A DNA stretch of 39,167 nucleotides from Candidatus Nanosyncoccus nanoralicus (GCF_004138405.1 NZ_PRLL01000004.1:1-39167); one strand, 5' to 3'. Counted from the stretch's first letter, positions 24,310 to 32,185 are shown. The notes: generated from the letters alone by a model not told the origin. A program made the numbers and translations.

Positions 24310-24782
24310 TGAAGTACAATGAGTTAATCGTTGAGCGCAATTCTCGCCCAACCCGCGCCGGTCGTGGTATCGCAGCTGGTCGTGGTAAAACTGCAGGTCG
24401 TGGTACCAAGGGTCAAAAAGCTCGTACTGGTCACCGCAAAATGCCAGCAACCTTCATGGGTGGTCAACGTGCTCTTATGCAAGCAGTTCCAAAGCTTAAA
24501 GGCTTCAAGTCTCTTCACAAGAAAGCAGAGCTTGTCTACACCGATAACCTTAATGGTCTATCTGGCATTGTCGACAACTTCATTCTCGCTGAAGCAAACC
24601 TCATCACCAACCCATACGTCAAAGTTAAGGTTATTACCCGTGGTGAGCTAGAAGCTAAAATTGATCTTAAAACTCAATTTGCCAGTAAAACCGCTATTGA
24701 GATGATCAAAAAAGCAGGCGGCAACTTTACTAAAACTAAAGTTCCAGCTCGTCCAAAAGCTGAAAATAAAGTATCAGAATAG
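24309..24782 (+). CDS. rplO: Ribosomal protein uL15
   Basis: 157 residues. The glycine/arginine-rich N-terminal extension TRAGRGIAAGRGKTAGRGTKG and GHRKMPATFMGGQRALMQAVPKLKGF are the uL15 signature (normally binding 23S rRNA centrally), and the C-terminal globular part ends NFTKTKVPARPKAENKVSE. It overlaps rpsE by one base; in most bacteria rpmD (uL30) would sit between them, and it is missing. Ends in TAG before a terminator. Confidence 0.95.
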   Translation: MKYNELIVERNSRPTRAGRGIAAGRGKTAGRGTKGQKARTGHRKMPATFMGGQRALMQAVPKLKGFKSLHKKAELVYTDNLNGLSGIVDNFILAEANLITNPYVKVKVITRGELEAKIDLKTQFASKTAIEMIKKAGGNFTKTKVPARPKAENKVSE

Positions 24783-24790
24783 ATCATATT

Positions 24791-24820
24791 AAAAATAACC
24801 CCTTCCTGGGGTTATTTTTT
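24791..24820 (+). terminator. Rho-independent terminator after rplO
   Basis: AATAACCCC at 24794-24802, loop TTCCT, GGGGTTATT at 24808-24816, then T residues. It separates secY from the ribosomal operon. Confidence 0.92.
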
Positions 24821-24846
24821 GTCTAGTTTATGATACTATATATAAG
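24819..24846 (+). promoter_or_regulatory. Probable promoter of secY
   Basis: TTGTCT at 24819-24824, overlapping the end of the terminator T-tract, with TATAAG at 24841-24846 (16-bp spacer). An extended -10 TGATACTAT at 24831-24839 is an alternative. The exact start is uncertain. Confidence 0.42.
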
Positions 24847-24866
24847 TAAATACAAGAGAGGTCCTA

Positions 24867-26282
24867 ATGCATTTCAAGACAATTTTCAAATCCCTAAAAA
24901 ATAAAGACATGCTAAAACGTATTGCTATTGTTTTTGGCATAATCGTCGCATATCGTTTACTCGCACATATTCCAGTACCAATGGGAGATGCTAAAACCTT
25001 TAAGGATGCTGTTTCTAATCTAATTTCAAAATCTGATTTCTCCGGTTTCTTAAACTTAATCTCAGGTGGCGGCCTCGCTTCTTTTTCCATAATCCTAGTT
25101 GGGCTCTCTCCATACATCACCGCCTCTATTATTTTTCAACTACTCACCAAAGCTATTCCAAGTCTTGAAGAGCTCTCCGAAGATGGCGAAACAGGGCGCC
25201 GCAAAATCAATCAATGGACCCGCATGATCACCGTACCTCTAGCCATTGTCCAATCTATTGCCTATATCTATATTCTGTACCAGTCAATCGCCGCGACCAA
25301 CACCGTATCTTTTGTTCCAACCACCCGTGACTGGATTCTATCAATCACCACCATGACAGCAGGCTCAATCATCTTAATGTGGCTTGGTGAACTTATTACC
25401 GAACAGGGCGTTGGTAACGGTATCTCGATGATAATCTTTGCTAGTATTATCTCTCAATTCCCAACTACAACGGCCAGCCTTACCCACAGTCTTTTTGAAA
25501 CCAAATACGGCACCTTAAATCTCTTTGGATGGTTTAATCTACCTGTCAATCCTACAGTCTTCTGGACGCTTCTCATCATGGGTCTTGCAATTATCTTCGT
25601 CCTCTATTGGCTCGTTAAGCTAAATGAAGCACAGAGAATTATTACGGTCAATTACGCCAAGCGCGTACACGGCAATAGTACCTATGGTGGTATTAAGTCT
25701 ATTCTTCCAATTAAATTAATTGCCGCCGGCGTTGTTCCTGTCATTTTTGCAACCGCCTTCCTCTCTCTACCTTCACTACTTGGACAACTCCTCACCACAC
25801 TTAAACCCGACAACAGTATCGGAGCCACACTCACATCACTCTTTACCGCACCAAATGCTCAGAACTTCACCAAACTATATCCAAACGGCATCACTACGCA
25901 ATGGTTTATTTATCCTGCACTCTACTTCATTCTCGTCGTTCTCTTCACTTATTTCTACACAACCATCATCTTTAATACTAATGAGATTGCCGATAATCTA
26001 CAAAAACAAGGTGGCTTCATCGAAGGCGTAAGACCAGGAAAAACAACAGCCAAATATCTTGATAATGTTGTCAACCGATTAAATCTCTTTGGCTCATTCT
26101 CACTCGGCCTTATTGCCATGCTACCATTCATCACGGACTATATCTTTATTATTCTTACCGGCTCACCAATGGGCCTATCCCTCTCCGGAACTGGTCTTCT
26201 TATCGTAGTTACTGTTGCACTTGAAAATCTACGTCAAGTCGACTCTCGTGCCCTGATGGTTACCTACGACGACTTTAAATAA
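24867..26282 (+). CDS. secY: Preprotein translocase subunit SecY
   Basis: 471 residues with about ten hydrophobic segments, the membrane channel of the Sec translocon. Recognisable blocks are IVFGIIVAYRLLAHIPVP (TM1), the plug and ASFSIILVGLSPYITASIIFQLL (TM2), EDGETGRRKINQWTR (first cytoplasmic loop), then LGELITEQGVGNGISMIIFA, RIITVNYAKRVHG, LPIKLIAAGVVPVIFA and the ADNLQKQGGFIEGVRPGKTT loop. It ends LRQVDSRALMVTYDDFK. It starts at ATG 24867 with GAGAGGTCC upstream. Length is normal. It lies outside the spc operon proper because a terminator and separate promoter intervene. Confidence 0.98.
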   Translation: MHFKTIFKSLKNKDMLKRIAIVFGIIVAYRLLAHIPVPMGDAKTFKDAVSNLISKSDFSGFLNLISGGGLASFSIILVGLSPYITASIIFQLLTKAIPSLEELSEDGETGRRKINQWTRMITVPLAIVQSIAYIYILYQSIAATNTVSFVPTTRDWILSITTMTAGSIILMWLGELITEQGVGNGISMIIFASIISQFPTTTASLTHSLFETKYGTLNLFGWFNLPVNPTVFWTLLIMGLAIIFVLYWLVKLNEAQRIITVNYAKRVHGNSTYGGIKSILPIKLIAAGVVPVIFATAFLSLPSLLGQLLTTLKPDNSIGATLTSLFTAPNAQNFTKLYPNGITTQWFIYPALYFILVVLFTYFYTTIIFNTNEIADNLQKQGGFIEGVRPGKTTAKYLDNVVNRLNLFGSFSLGLIAMLPFITDYIFIILTGSPMGLSLSGTGLLIVVTVALENLRQVDSRALMVTYDDFK

Positions 26283-26300
26283 TAAATCTAGGGTGGATGT

Positions 26301-26993
26301 ATGCAATTAAAGAACTCACGATCAAAACTACATATCAGTACGATTCTAAAAATTATTGTACTAATCCTTTTCATAGTAGTAATCGCAAGGCTAGCTATCT
26401 GGGAAAACCAATATTATAAATCCCAAGAAGGTAGGGAGCGTATAGAACCACGCACCTCTGGTGACATTTCCATCGACAGCACAGATGTCGACGAAACAAT
26501 TATCACCAACGATCAAAAACAAAACTATATCGTCGCTGCCGATCAGCCACGCTTTTTAAGTATAGAAAAAATTGGTGTAAATAATGCAAGAATTCTCCCT
26601 GTGAACGAAACCGCCGCAGGCGCTATCGCAGTCCCGCTCAGCATTTTTGACGTTGGATGGTATACTAAATCCAGTCTTCCAGGTAAAAACGGTACTGCTA
26701 TTCTTGATGGACACAATGGTGGTCCAACCATGCAAGGTGTCTTCAAGAATCTTGTTCTACTTGAAAAAGGGGATCACATAGAAATCGAAATGGGTGATGG
26801 CACAAAATATACTTATCAAGTCTACGATAACTATACCTATACTTTAAAAGAGGCCAATCAAAAGATGCGCTCCATGCAGGCTTCACCCGTCGAAGGAGTG
26901 GAATCAATCAGTATTATAACTTGTACCGGCGAATGGTCAAATTTACAAAGAACCTATCTCTCACGCCAATTTTTAAGAGCAGTTCGAATATAA
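26301..26993 (+). CDS. Sortase, class E/F-like, membrane-anchored
   Basis: 230 residues: a short basic N-terminus, one TM segment (ILKIIVLILFIVVIARLAI, about residues 15-35), a linker of about 50 residues, then a sortase beta-barrel with all three catalytic residues: His138 in LDGHNGG, Cys208 in IITCTGEW, and Arg222 in LSRQFLRAV. Sortases are extracellular transpeptidases that attach sorted proteins to the cell wall or polymerise pili. The substrate is not in the window. It is cotranscribed with secY after 18 bases, so both would serve export and surface display. Class is uncertain; the short catalytic-site linkers suggest E or F. Confidence 0.88.
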   Translation: MQLKNSRSKLHISTILKIIVLILFIVVIARLAIWENQYYKSQEGRERIEPRTSGDISIDSTDVDETIITNDQKQNYIVAADQPRFLSIEKIGVNNARILPVNETAAGAIAVPLSIFDVGWYTKSSLPGKNGTAILDGHNGGPTMQGVFKNLVLLEKGDHIEIEMGDGTKYTYQVYDNYTYTLKEANQKMRSMQASPVEGVESISIITCTGEWSNLQRTYLSRQFLRAVRI

Positions 26994-27009
26994 TAGAGCA
27001 AAGTAGAAT

Positions 27010-27459
27010 ATGAATGATATTTACATAAGGCCAATGTCCATCGAGGATTATGATGATATTTATAATCTCTGGACTTTAACCAAAGGAATGGGTTTAAATA
27101 ATTTAGATGATACAAAAACTGGGATTAATATCTTCTTGCAACGCAACCCAAATACATGTTTTGTAGCTATTTCGCATAATGAAATTATTGGAACGATTAT
27201 TTCGGGACATGATGGAAGACGAGGCTATATTTATCACACTGCAGTTTCCGAAAAATTTAGAAAGAAAGGAGTCGGACAAAAACTCGTAACATCGTCACTG
27301 ACTGCCTTAAAAAACGAAGGCATTAATAAAGTCGCCTTGGTTGTCTTCTCCAATAATAATCTCGGTAACCTTTTTTGGGAAAAACTTGGATTCAAAAAAC
27401 GAGAAGATCTTATTTACCGAGACAAAGTTATAAACGAAATGGAAAAAATCACTATTTAA
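27010..27459 (+). CDS. GNAT-family N-acetyltransferase
   Basis: 149 residues. The GNAT fold is seen in IRPMSIEDYDDIYNLW (start), FVAISHNEIIGTIISGHDGRRGY, the acetyl-CoA-binding motif VSEKFRKKGVGQKLVTSSL (R/Q-x-x-G-x-G/A at RKKGVGQ), and NNLGNLFWEKLGFKKRED. The pattern HDGRRGYIYHTAV resembles the YpeA/RimI-like branch, but substrate is unknown. It lies between the sortase and infA, in the place where adk and map often occur in the spc cluster. Confidence 0.87.
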   Translation: MNDIYIRPMSIEDYDDIYNLWTLTKGMGLNNLDDTKTGINIFLQRNPNTCFVAISHNEIIGTIISGHDGRRGYIYHTAVSEKFRKKGVGQKLVTSSLTALKNEGINKVALVVFSNNNLGNLFWEKLGFKKREDLIYRDKVINEMEKITI

Positions 27460-27512
27460 TCACAAGCTTCAAACGATTAATCAAAGTCTACTGGTCAATG
27501 CAAAAACCAGCA

Positions 27513-27541
27513 TTTACATTTTAAGATATTTTTGCTATAAT
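27513..27541 (+). promoter_or_regulatory. Promoter of the infA-rpsI operon
   Basis: TTTACA at 27513-27518, 17-bp spacer, TATAAT at 27536-27541. The predicted start at about 27548 leaves a leader of only about 7 nt before the infA ATG at 27555. Confidence 0.72.
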
Positions 27542-27554
27542 AAGCGAGTAATTT

Positions 27555-27776
27555 ATGGTTAGTCAAAAGGAAGTAATTAAACTCGGCGGCACCATCGTCG
27601 ATGCATTACCAAACACTCAGTTCAGAGTGGAACTTGAGAATGGCCATATTATTATTGCGCACATGAGCGGAAAAATGCGCAAAAACTTTATCCGTCTTGT
27701 GCCAGGTGACAAGGTAGAAGTTGAACTCACCCCTTATGATCTTACTAAGGGCCGTATCAGCTTCCGCCTCAAATAA
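27555..27776 (+). CDS. infA: Translation initiation factor IF-1
   Basis: 73 residues, a single S1-like OB fold: [40 protein letters not shown], and [20 protein letters not shown]. These are the canonical IF-1 blocks, and the length (71-73) is standard. IF-1 binds the A-site of the 30S subunit. No Shine-Dalgarno precedes the start and the predicted transcription start is about 7 nt before the ATG, so the mRNA may be leaderless or nearly so. First gene of the alpha-type operon. Confidence 0.97.
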   Translation: MVSQKEVIKLGGTIVDALPNTQFRVELENGHIIIAHMSGKMRKNFIRLVPGDKVEVELTPYDLTKGRISFRLK

Positions 27777-27874
27777 TATCAACCGCTATCTTGGCGAAAC
27801 TTATAGCCACTTTCCGCTAGTGAAACTAGAGGAGTACCTAGGAATAGCTTAATAAGGAAAGGATTTTTACACAA
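27777..27874 (+). promoter_or_regulatory. Structured spacer before rpmJ
   Basis: 98 nt between infA and rpmJ, much longer than other gaps in this operon. GCTAT/ATAGC (about 27785-27809) and several CTAG repeats can form short stems. In E. coli the S4 protein represses the alpha operon by binding a pseudoknot ahead of rpsM. Here the rpsD gene is three genes downstream, so an S4 site is possible. This is inference; I see no proven pseudoknot. Confidence 0.35.
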
Positions 27875-27991
27875 ATGAAAGTACGTGCAAGTGTAAAGAA
27901 AATCTCCCCTGATGACATTTATGTACGCCGCAAAGGTGTTCTTCGTGTCATCAACAAGAAAAAACCTAAGAATAAGCAAAGGCAGGGTTAA
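27875..27991 (+). CDS. rpmJ: Ribosomal protein bL36, Cys-less form
   Basis: 38 residues, [10 protein letters not shown] at the start and KNKQRQG at the end, which together with the size identify bL36, the smallest 50S protein. The middle, normally C-x2-C...C-x4-H for zinc, reads [20 protein letters not shown], with no cysteine. The gene is too short for standard ORF length limits. Sits between infA and rpsM as usual. Confidence 0.93.
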   Translation: MKVRASVKKISPDDIYVRRKGVLRVINKKKPKNKQRQG

Positions 27992-27993
27992 GA

Positions 27994-28380
27994 ATGGCAA
28001 GAATTGCTAGCGTTGTCATCCCTTCCGAAAAACAGGTTTGGATTGCTCTAACCTACGTTTTTGGAATCGGACGCACAACCTCAAAAGCCATCCTTGCGGA
28101 GGCTAAAATTGAGCCTACCACTCGGGTGAAAGATCTCACCGAGGCTGAAGAACAGAAAATCAACGACATTATTTCTAGCAAATATCAAGTCGAAGGTGAT
28201 CTGCGTCGCCTCGTTACAAACAATATCAAACGAATTAAGGACATCAATTCTTACAAGGGTGTCCGCCACAAGGCTGGACTTCCAGTCAACGGCCAGCGTA
28301 CTCGTACGAATGCACGTACACGTAAGGGTAAGGCGATCGCGGTCGGTGGAGCACAACCAAAAGCAGCAAGTAAGACTTAG
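27994..28380 (+). CDS. rpsM: Ribosomal protein uS13
   Basis: 128 residues: [38 protein letters not shown] and the H2TH-like core, then [34 protein letters not shown]. uS13 forms bridges to the 50S subunit and touches P-site tRNA. Begins two bases after the rpmJ stop and ends in TAG. The C-terminal [15 protein letters not shown] is the usual basic tail. Confidence 0.98.
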   Translation: MARIASVVIPSEKQVWIALTYVFGIGRTTSKAILAEAKIEPTTRVKDLTEAEEQKINDIISSKYQVEGDLRRLVTNNIKRIKDINSYKGVRHKAGLPVNGQRTRTNARTRKGKAIAVGGAQPKAASKT

Positions 28381-28391
28381 AGGTAATTAGA

Positions 28392-28817
28392 ATGACAGAA
28401 GAAGTAAAACAAGCTGAAGTAGCAGAAGTAAAAGCTACCAAAGTTAAAGGTAAAAAAGGCAAACGTGTCGTGACTTCCGGTCAGGTACACATCAAAGCCA
28501 CTTTCAACAACACTATTATTAGTGTTTCTGACAAAAAAGGTCAGGTTCTTTCTCAGTCATCCGCAGGAGCTAATGGCTTCCGTGGCTCTAAGAAGGGTAC
28601 CGCCTATGCAGCCCAAATTGCTGCCGAAAAAGCTGGTGAAATCGCTAAGAAAGATCACGGCCTCAGTTCAGTTGACGTTTACGTCAAAGGTATTGGTCTT
28701 GGTCGCGATAGCGCAATCCGCGCCTTCTCCGGCCTTGGAATTAAAATCGATAGTATAACCGACCAAACACCAATCGCTCATGGTGGTGTACGTCCAAAGG
28801 GAGAGAGGAAACCGTAA
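28392..28817 (+). CDS. rpsK: Ribosomal protein uS11
   Basis: 141 residues. The N-terminal 25 (TEEVKQAEVAEVKATKVKGK) is a charged extension. Then VTSGQVHIKATFNNTIISVS, SSAGANGFRGSKKGTAYAAQ, VDVYVKGIGLGRDSAIRAFS and ITDQTPIAHGGVRPKGERKP are canonical for uS11, which sits on the 30S platform near the mRNA exit. The stop overlaps the rpsD start by one base. Confidence 0.97.
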   Translation: MTEEVKQAEVAEVKATKVKGKKGKRVVTSGQVHIKATFNNTIISVSDKKGQVLSQSSAGANGFRGSKKGTAYAAQIAAEKAGEIAKKDHGLSSVDVYVKGIGLGRDSAIRAFSGLGIKIDSITDQTPIAHGGVRPKGERKP

Positions 28818-29434
28818 TGGCACGAGATAAATCTCCAATCGTCAAACAAAGTCGTCGCGAAGGTTTTGCCCTCGCACCAAAAGCCCATAAGATTATGGCA
28901 AAAAAATCTGGTATTCCAGGTCAACACGGTGACATGCGTGTTCGTGGTGGTAGTCTCTACCTTACCCAGCTACGTGAAAAACAGAAAGTTCGCCGTCTCT
29001 ATGGTCTACTAGAAAAACAGTTCGCTAAGCTCATGAAGGAAGCACAGAAGGCCGAAGGTCTTTCTGGTCAAAACCTCCTCGAGTTTCTCGAACGCCGCGC
29101 AGACAACGTTGTCTTTCGTGCAGGTTTTGCGACCACTCGTCGCCAAGCACGTCAACTCGTTTCTCACGGTCACTTCCTACTCAACGGCCGTCGTATTGAT
29201 ATTCCATCAATCCGCCTTAAAGCTGGCGACGTCCTAGAAGTTCGTGAAAAATCAGTCAAGTCAGAATACTTCAAAAATCTTGAGAATACTGTTGCTGCAT
29301 CTGGTGCTCAGCCACTCAGCTGGTTAAAAACCGATGCTAAAAAAATGAGGATTGAAATCACCGGTACACCAAAACGCGAAGAAGCAGAAGCCGGCATTAA
29401 TGAACAACTAATCGTTGAGTATTACTCACGCTAA
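28817..29434 (+). CDS. rpsD: Ribosomal protein uS4, Cys-less form
   Basis: 205 residues. The N-terminal domain, where many species carry a CxxC zinc knuckle, reads VKQSRREGFALAPKAHKIMA with no cysteine, then SGIPGQHGDMRVR. The S4 RNA-binding domain follows: FLERRADNVVFRAGFATTRR, QARQLVSHGHFLLNGRRIDI, and the SWLKTDAKKMRIEI C-terminus. uS4 starts 30S assembly and in E. coli represses the alpha operon. Length normal; rpoA follows after eight bases with AAGGAG. Confidence 0.97.
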   Translation: MARDKSPIVKQSRREGFALAPKAHKIMAKKSGIPGQHGDMRVRGGSLYLTQLREKQKVRRLYGLLEKQFAKLMKEAQKAEGLSGQNLLEFLERRADNVVFRAGFATTRRQARQLVSHGHFLLNGRRIDIPSIRLKAGDVLEVREKSVKSEYFKNLENTVAASGAQPLSWLKTDAKKMRIEITGTPKREEAEAGINEQLIVEYYSR

Positions 29435-29442
29435 GGAGAACA

Positions 29443-30393
29443 ATGACAACAAAAGTAATTCACGAAGCAAATCTTGCAGAAGTTAACGAATTGTCCGCTA
29501 GTAGCGCCTCATTTGTTATCAAGCCGCTCTATCACGGCTATGGTCACACCTTAGGAAACTCGCTACGCCGTGTTCTACTCTCAAGCATCAAAGGTGCTGC
29601 CATCACTTCTTTCAGCATTGAAGGCACCACTCATGAATTTACTGCTATCGAGGGTGTGCGTGAAGATGTCATTGACATCATGCTAAATCTTAAGAATATT
29701 CGCTTCAAGTGTCACACTGACGCTCCAGTAGAACTTACTCTTGAGATTAAAGGCAGCGATCAAACTGAAAAAGATGGTGATGCACGTGTTGTTGCTGGTG
29801 ATATTAAACTCACTGGCGATGTCGAAATCGCAAACCCTAACCAGGTTATCTGCCACATCGACGATCCAAACTACACTCTTAAGATGCATTTCATCGTTGA
29901 ATCAGGACGTGGTTACCTTCCAATCGAAGCTGCTAGTGAAGAACGTATTCACAGCGACATGATCGCACTTGATGCTGTCTTCACCCCAGTTTTGCGTGTT
30001 CGTTTCGATGTAGACAAGACTCGTGTTGGGCAAGATACCAACTTGGATCAATTAACTCTTACTATCGAGACTGATGGCACCATTACCCCAAGAGAAGCCT
30101 TCGAGGAAGCTGCCGCTATCCTCCTCAACCAATATAAAGCTTTTGCCGGAAGCACTGTTGTTGAATCAGCACCTGCTCCAGGTTCAAAAGAAGAAGCGGA
30201 AGATGCAGGTCTTATGCTCCCAATTGAAGAGCTTGGCCTCTCCGCCCGTACCGCCAACGCACTTGTTAATAACGAAATTCGTACCATCCGCGATCTCGTT
30301 GTCCTCTCAGACACCGACCTCAAAGAACTTAAAGGTTTCGGACAAAAGGCGCTTGACGAAGTTAAACAAAAGTTAACGGAGTTAAATATTTAA
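29443..30393 (+). CDS. rpoA: RNA polymerase alpha subunit
   Basis: 316 residues. The N-terminal dimerisation domain has HTLGNSLRRVLLSSIKGAAI and EFTAIEGVREDVIDIMLNLKN; a flexible linker (about 225-255) is rich in Ala/Glu, and the C-terminal DNA-binding domain has PIEELGLSARTANALVNNEI and LKELKGFGQKALDEVKQKL, including the helix-hairpin-helix-like region that binds UP elements. Alpha dimer formation starts RNA polymerase assembly. Its place in the r-protein operon next to rpsD and rplQ is conserved. Confidence 0.98.
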   Translation: MTTKVIHEANLAEVNELSASSASFVIKPLYHGYGHTLGNSLRRVLLSSIKGAAITSFSIEGTTHEFTAIEGVREDVIDIMLNLKNIRFKCHTDAPVELTLEIKGSDQTEKDGDARVVAGDIKLTGDVEIANPNQVICHIDDPNYTLKMHFIVESGRGYLPIEAASEERIHSDMIALDAVFTPVLRVRFDVDKTRVGQDTNLDQLTLTIETDGTITPREAFEEAAAILLNQYKAFAGSTVVESAPAPGSKEEAEDAGLMLPIEELGLSARTANALVNNEIRTIRDLVVLSDTDLKELKGFGQKALDEVKQKLTELNI

Positions 30394-30780
30394 ATGCACC
30401 GCCACGGATACAAAGGTCGTAAATTCGGCCGTGAAACCGACCAGAGAAGGGCTCTACTACGTGGGCTGATGTGTTCTCTGATCAAATATCAAGCAATTAC
30501 CGTTACGCTTGCCCGCGCTAAAGAAATGCGTCGTGGTACCGAAAAATTAGTTACAATCGCTAAGAAAGGTGGCCTCGCAAATCGTCGCCTCCTCATCTCC
30601 CGCCTCGATAACCTCGAAGCTGCAGATCTCTTAATGGATGTAATTGCACCACAAATCAAGCGTAATTCAGGTTATCTAAGAATCGAACGCACTGGCTTCA
30701 GAAAAGGTGATCACGCCGAAATGGCAACCATCTCCTTTGTTGATTCCATCGATCTCGACCTCAAAAAGGAGGCTAAGTAA
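30394..30780 (+). CDS. rplQ: Ribosomal protein bL17
   Basis: 128 residues: MHRHGYKGRKFGRETDQRRA, LLRGLMCSLIKYQAITVTLA, RAKEMRRGTEKLVTIAKKGG, and RRLLISRLDNLEAADLLMDV. This is bL17, near the tunnel exit. Starts immediately after the rpoA stop, and its stop overlaps rplM by one base; an AAAGGAGG element inside its 3' end serves rplM. Confidence 0.97.
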   Translation: MHRHGYKGRKFGRETDQRRALLRGLMCSLIKYQAITVTLARAKEMRRGTEKLVTIAKKGGLANRRLLISRLDNLEAADLLMDVIAPQIKRNSGYLRIERTGFRKGDHAEMATISFVDSIDLDLKKEAK

Positions 30781-31205
30781 TGAAAACTTTTAGCCAAAAA
30801 ACCGCAGAAATCAAACGCGAATGGTTTGTTATTGACGCCAGCACTCTTCCACTTGGAAAATTAGCAGTCGTCATCGCCGACAAACTTATGGGTAAATCAA
30901 AAGTTACCTACACTCCAAATGTTGATAATGGTGACTACGTCATTGTCATTAACGCTAAGAATATTCAAGTTACTGGTAACAAGATGGTTGATAAAAAATA
31001 CTATCGCCACAGTGGATTCCCAGGTGGATTAAGAGAATTAAGACTTGAAGAAGTTATCGAAAAAGATCCTTCTTACGCTCTTAAAGAAGCTGTCAAGGGC
31101 ATGATGCCAAAAAATAAGCTTGCAGCAGATCGTTTAGCTCGTCTCCGCGTCTTTAATGGCGCTGAACATGCTCACGCTGCTCAGAATCCAAAGGAGATCA
31201 AATAA
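30780..31205 (+). CDS. rplM: Ribosomal protein uL13
   Basis: 141 residues. It reads TFSQKTAEIKREWFVIDAST, LPLGKLAVVIADKLMGKSKV, YTPNVDNGDYVIVINAKNIQ, and ALKEAVKGMMPKNKLAADRL, the uL13 signature in which E. coli has VxGMLPKxxLG. uL13 is an early 50S assembly protein. It is the usual partner of rpsI, and overlaps both neighbours by one base. Confidence 0.97.
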   Translation: MKTFSQKTAEIKREWFVIDASTLPLGKLAVVIADKLMGKSKVTYTPNVDNGDYVIVINAKNIQVTGNKMVDKKYYRHSGFPGGLRELRLEEVIEKDPSYALKEAVKGMMPKNKLAADRLARLRVFNGAEHAHAAQNPKEIK

Positions 31206-31603
31206 TGGCTACTACCAAATATTCCTACGGTCTTGGTCGTCGCAAAGCTGCAACCGCCCGTGCTCGCCTATTCAAGGGTAAAGGTGAAATCACCATCAAC
31301 AACAAAGTTGCTCTTGACTACCTTTCAGGCAACAAATCACTTCTTGCCGAGGTTACTGATCCATTAGCTCTTGCTGGTAAGCAAAAAGAGTTTGATATCA
31401 CCATCCTCGTATCAGGTGGTGGTCTTGCTGGTCAGGTTGATGCTATTAAATTAGCTATCTCTAAAGCTCTTACCTTAGAATTTCCTGACCTACGTCCAGT
31501 TCTTAAGAAAGCTGGCCTCATCAAACGCGATCCTCGTGAGAAAGAACGTAAAAAATACGGTCTTCGCTCCGCAAGAAAGCGCGAACAGTTCTCCAAGCGT
31601 TAA
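31205..31603 (+). CDS. rpsI: Ribosomal protein uS9
   Basis: 132 residues: KYSYGLGRRKAATARARLFK, ALAGKQKEFDITILVSGGGL, GQVDAIKLAISKALTLEF and the C-terminal tail DPREKERKKYGLRSARKREQ ending FSKR. The tail reaches the P-site tRNA. In uS9 the last residue is usually an arginine; it is present here (SKR). Ends with TAA and is followed by a strong terminator that ends the operon. Confidence 0.98.
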   Translation: MATTKYSYGLGRRKAATARARLFKGKGEITINNKVALDYLSGNKSLLAEVTDPLALAGKQKEFDITILVSGGGLAGQVDAIKLAISKALTLEFPDLRPVLKKAGLIKRDPREKERKKYGLRSARKREQFSKR

Positions 31604-31625
31604 TCATTTACGCAAATTGGACAAA

Positions 31626-31650
31626 GAGTACCCCATTTGGGGTATTTTTT
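31626..31650 (+). terminator. Rho-independent terminator after rpsI
   Basis: TACCCC at 31629-31634, loop ATTT, GGGGTA at 31639-31644, then six T. Confidence 0.88.
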
Positions 31651-31656
31651 GTCTAG

Positions 31657-31665
31657 TGATATAAT
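31657..31665 (+). promoter_or_regulatory. Extended -10 for a leaderless mRNA
   Basis: TGA followed by TATAAT at 31660-31665. Transcription 7 nt downstream would start exactly at the A of the ATG at 31672, and no ribosome-binding site is present. Confidence 0.6.
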
Positions 31666-31671
31666 GAACTT

Positions 31672-32133
31672 ATGTTAAAAGATCTACTTAAAGCTCTTAC
31701 TTCAATTAAGGACTTAAAGAATTTCATTCTGAAATATGAACACCTCATTGCCTACTTATTTTTCGGTGTACTTACAACCTTGATCAACCTGATTTCTTTC
31801 TGGGCCCTCTCAAGATTCACAGCAGTCGAAACCATTCCGGCCACCGTTATCGCCTGGATCATTGCTGTTATTTTTGCTTTTGTCACAAATAAAATTTGGG
31901 TTTTTAAAAGCAAAAACAAGTCGAGAAAAGAAACTACAAAAGAGATAATCAACTTTCTAATTGCTAGAATTATAACCCTCTTTGTGGAAGTTTTAATCAT
32001 GTGGCTCATGGTCGATCATTTTCATCATGATAAATTGATCTGGAAATTACTTTGCAATATCATTACCGTAGTTTTAAATTATCTCTTTTCAAAATTATTC
32101 GTTTTTAAAGGGTCACACAAAAAATTAAAGTAA
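31672..32133 (+). CDS. GtrA-like membrane protein
   Basis: 153 residues with four TM segments. The first pair (YEHLIAYLFFGVLTTLINLISF and ATVIAWIIAVIFAFVTNKIWVF) has the GtrA/DPMS-like pattern YLFFGVLTTLIN...NKIWVFK, and the last TM is followed by LNYLFSKLFVFK, also typical. GtrA proteins are thought to flip or hold undecaprenyl-linked sugars for cell-surface polysaccharide, or act with glycosyltransferases. A stand-alone gene with its own promoter and a terminator, next to the tRNA. The ATG at 31672 has no Shine-Dalgarno. Confidence 0.88.
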   Translation: MLKDLLKALTSIKDLKNFILKYEHLIAYLFFGVLTTLINLISFWALSRFTAVETIPATVIAWIIAVIFAFVTNKIWVFKSKNKSRKETTKEIINFLIARIITLFVEVLIMWLMVDHFHHDKLIWKLLCNIITVVLNYLFSKLFVFKGSHKKLK

Positions 32134-32150
32134 AAAAGATAACCACAGTG

Positions 32151-32185
32151 AAAAATAAAAAAACTCACCATAACGGTGAGTTTTA
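32151..32185. terminator. Bidirectional terminator between gtrA-like gene and tRNA-Ala
   Basis: CTCACC at 32164-32169 and GGTGAG at 32175-32180 with a 5-nt loop. T residues follow on the plus strand (32181-32184) and an A-rich stretch (32151-32163) gives the T run for the minus strand. Confidence 0.82.

Noticed and set aside
27777..27874. Confident S4-binding pseudoknot before rpmJ
   Set aside because: Several short complementary stretches exist but no unique pseudoknot can be drawn by eye, so it is kept only as a low-confidence regulatory region.
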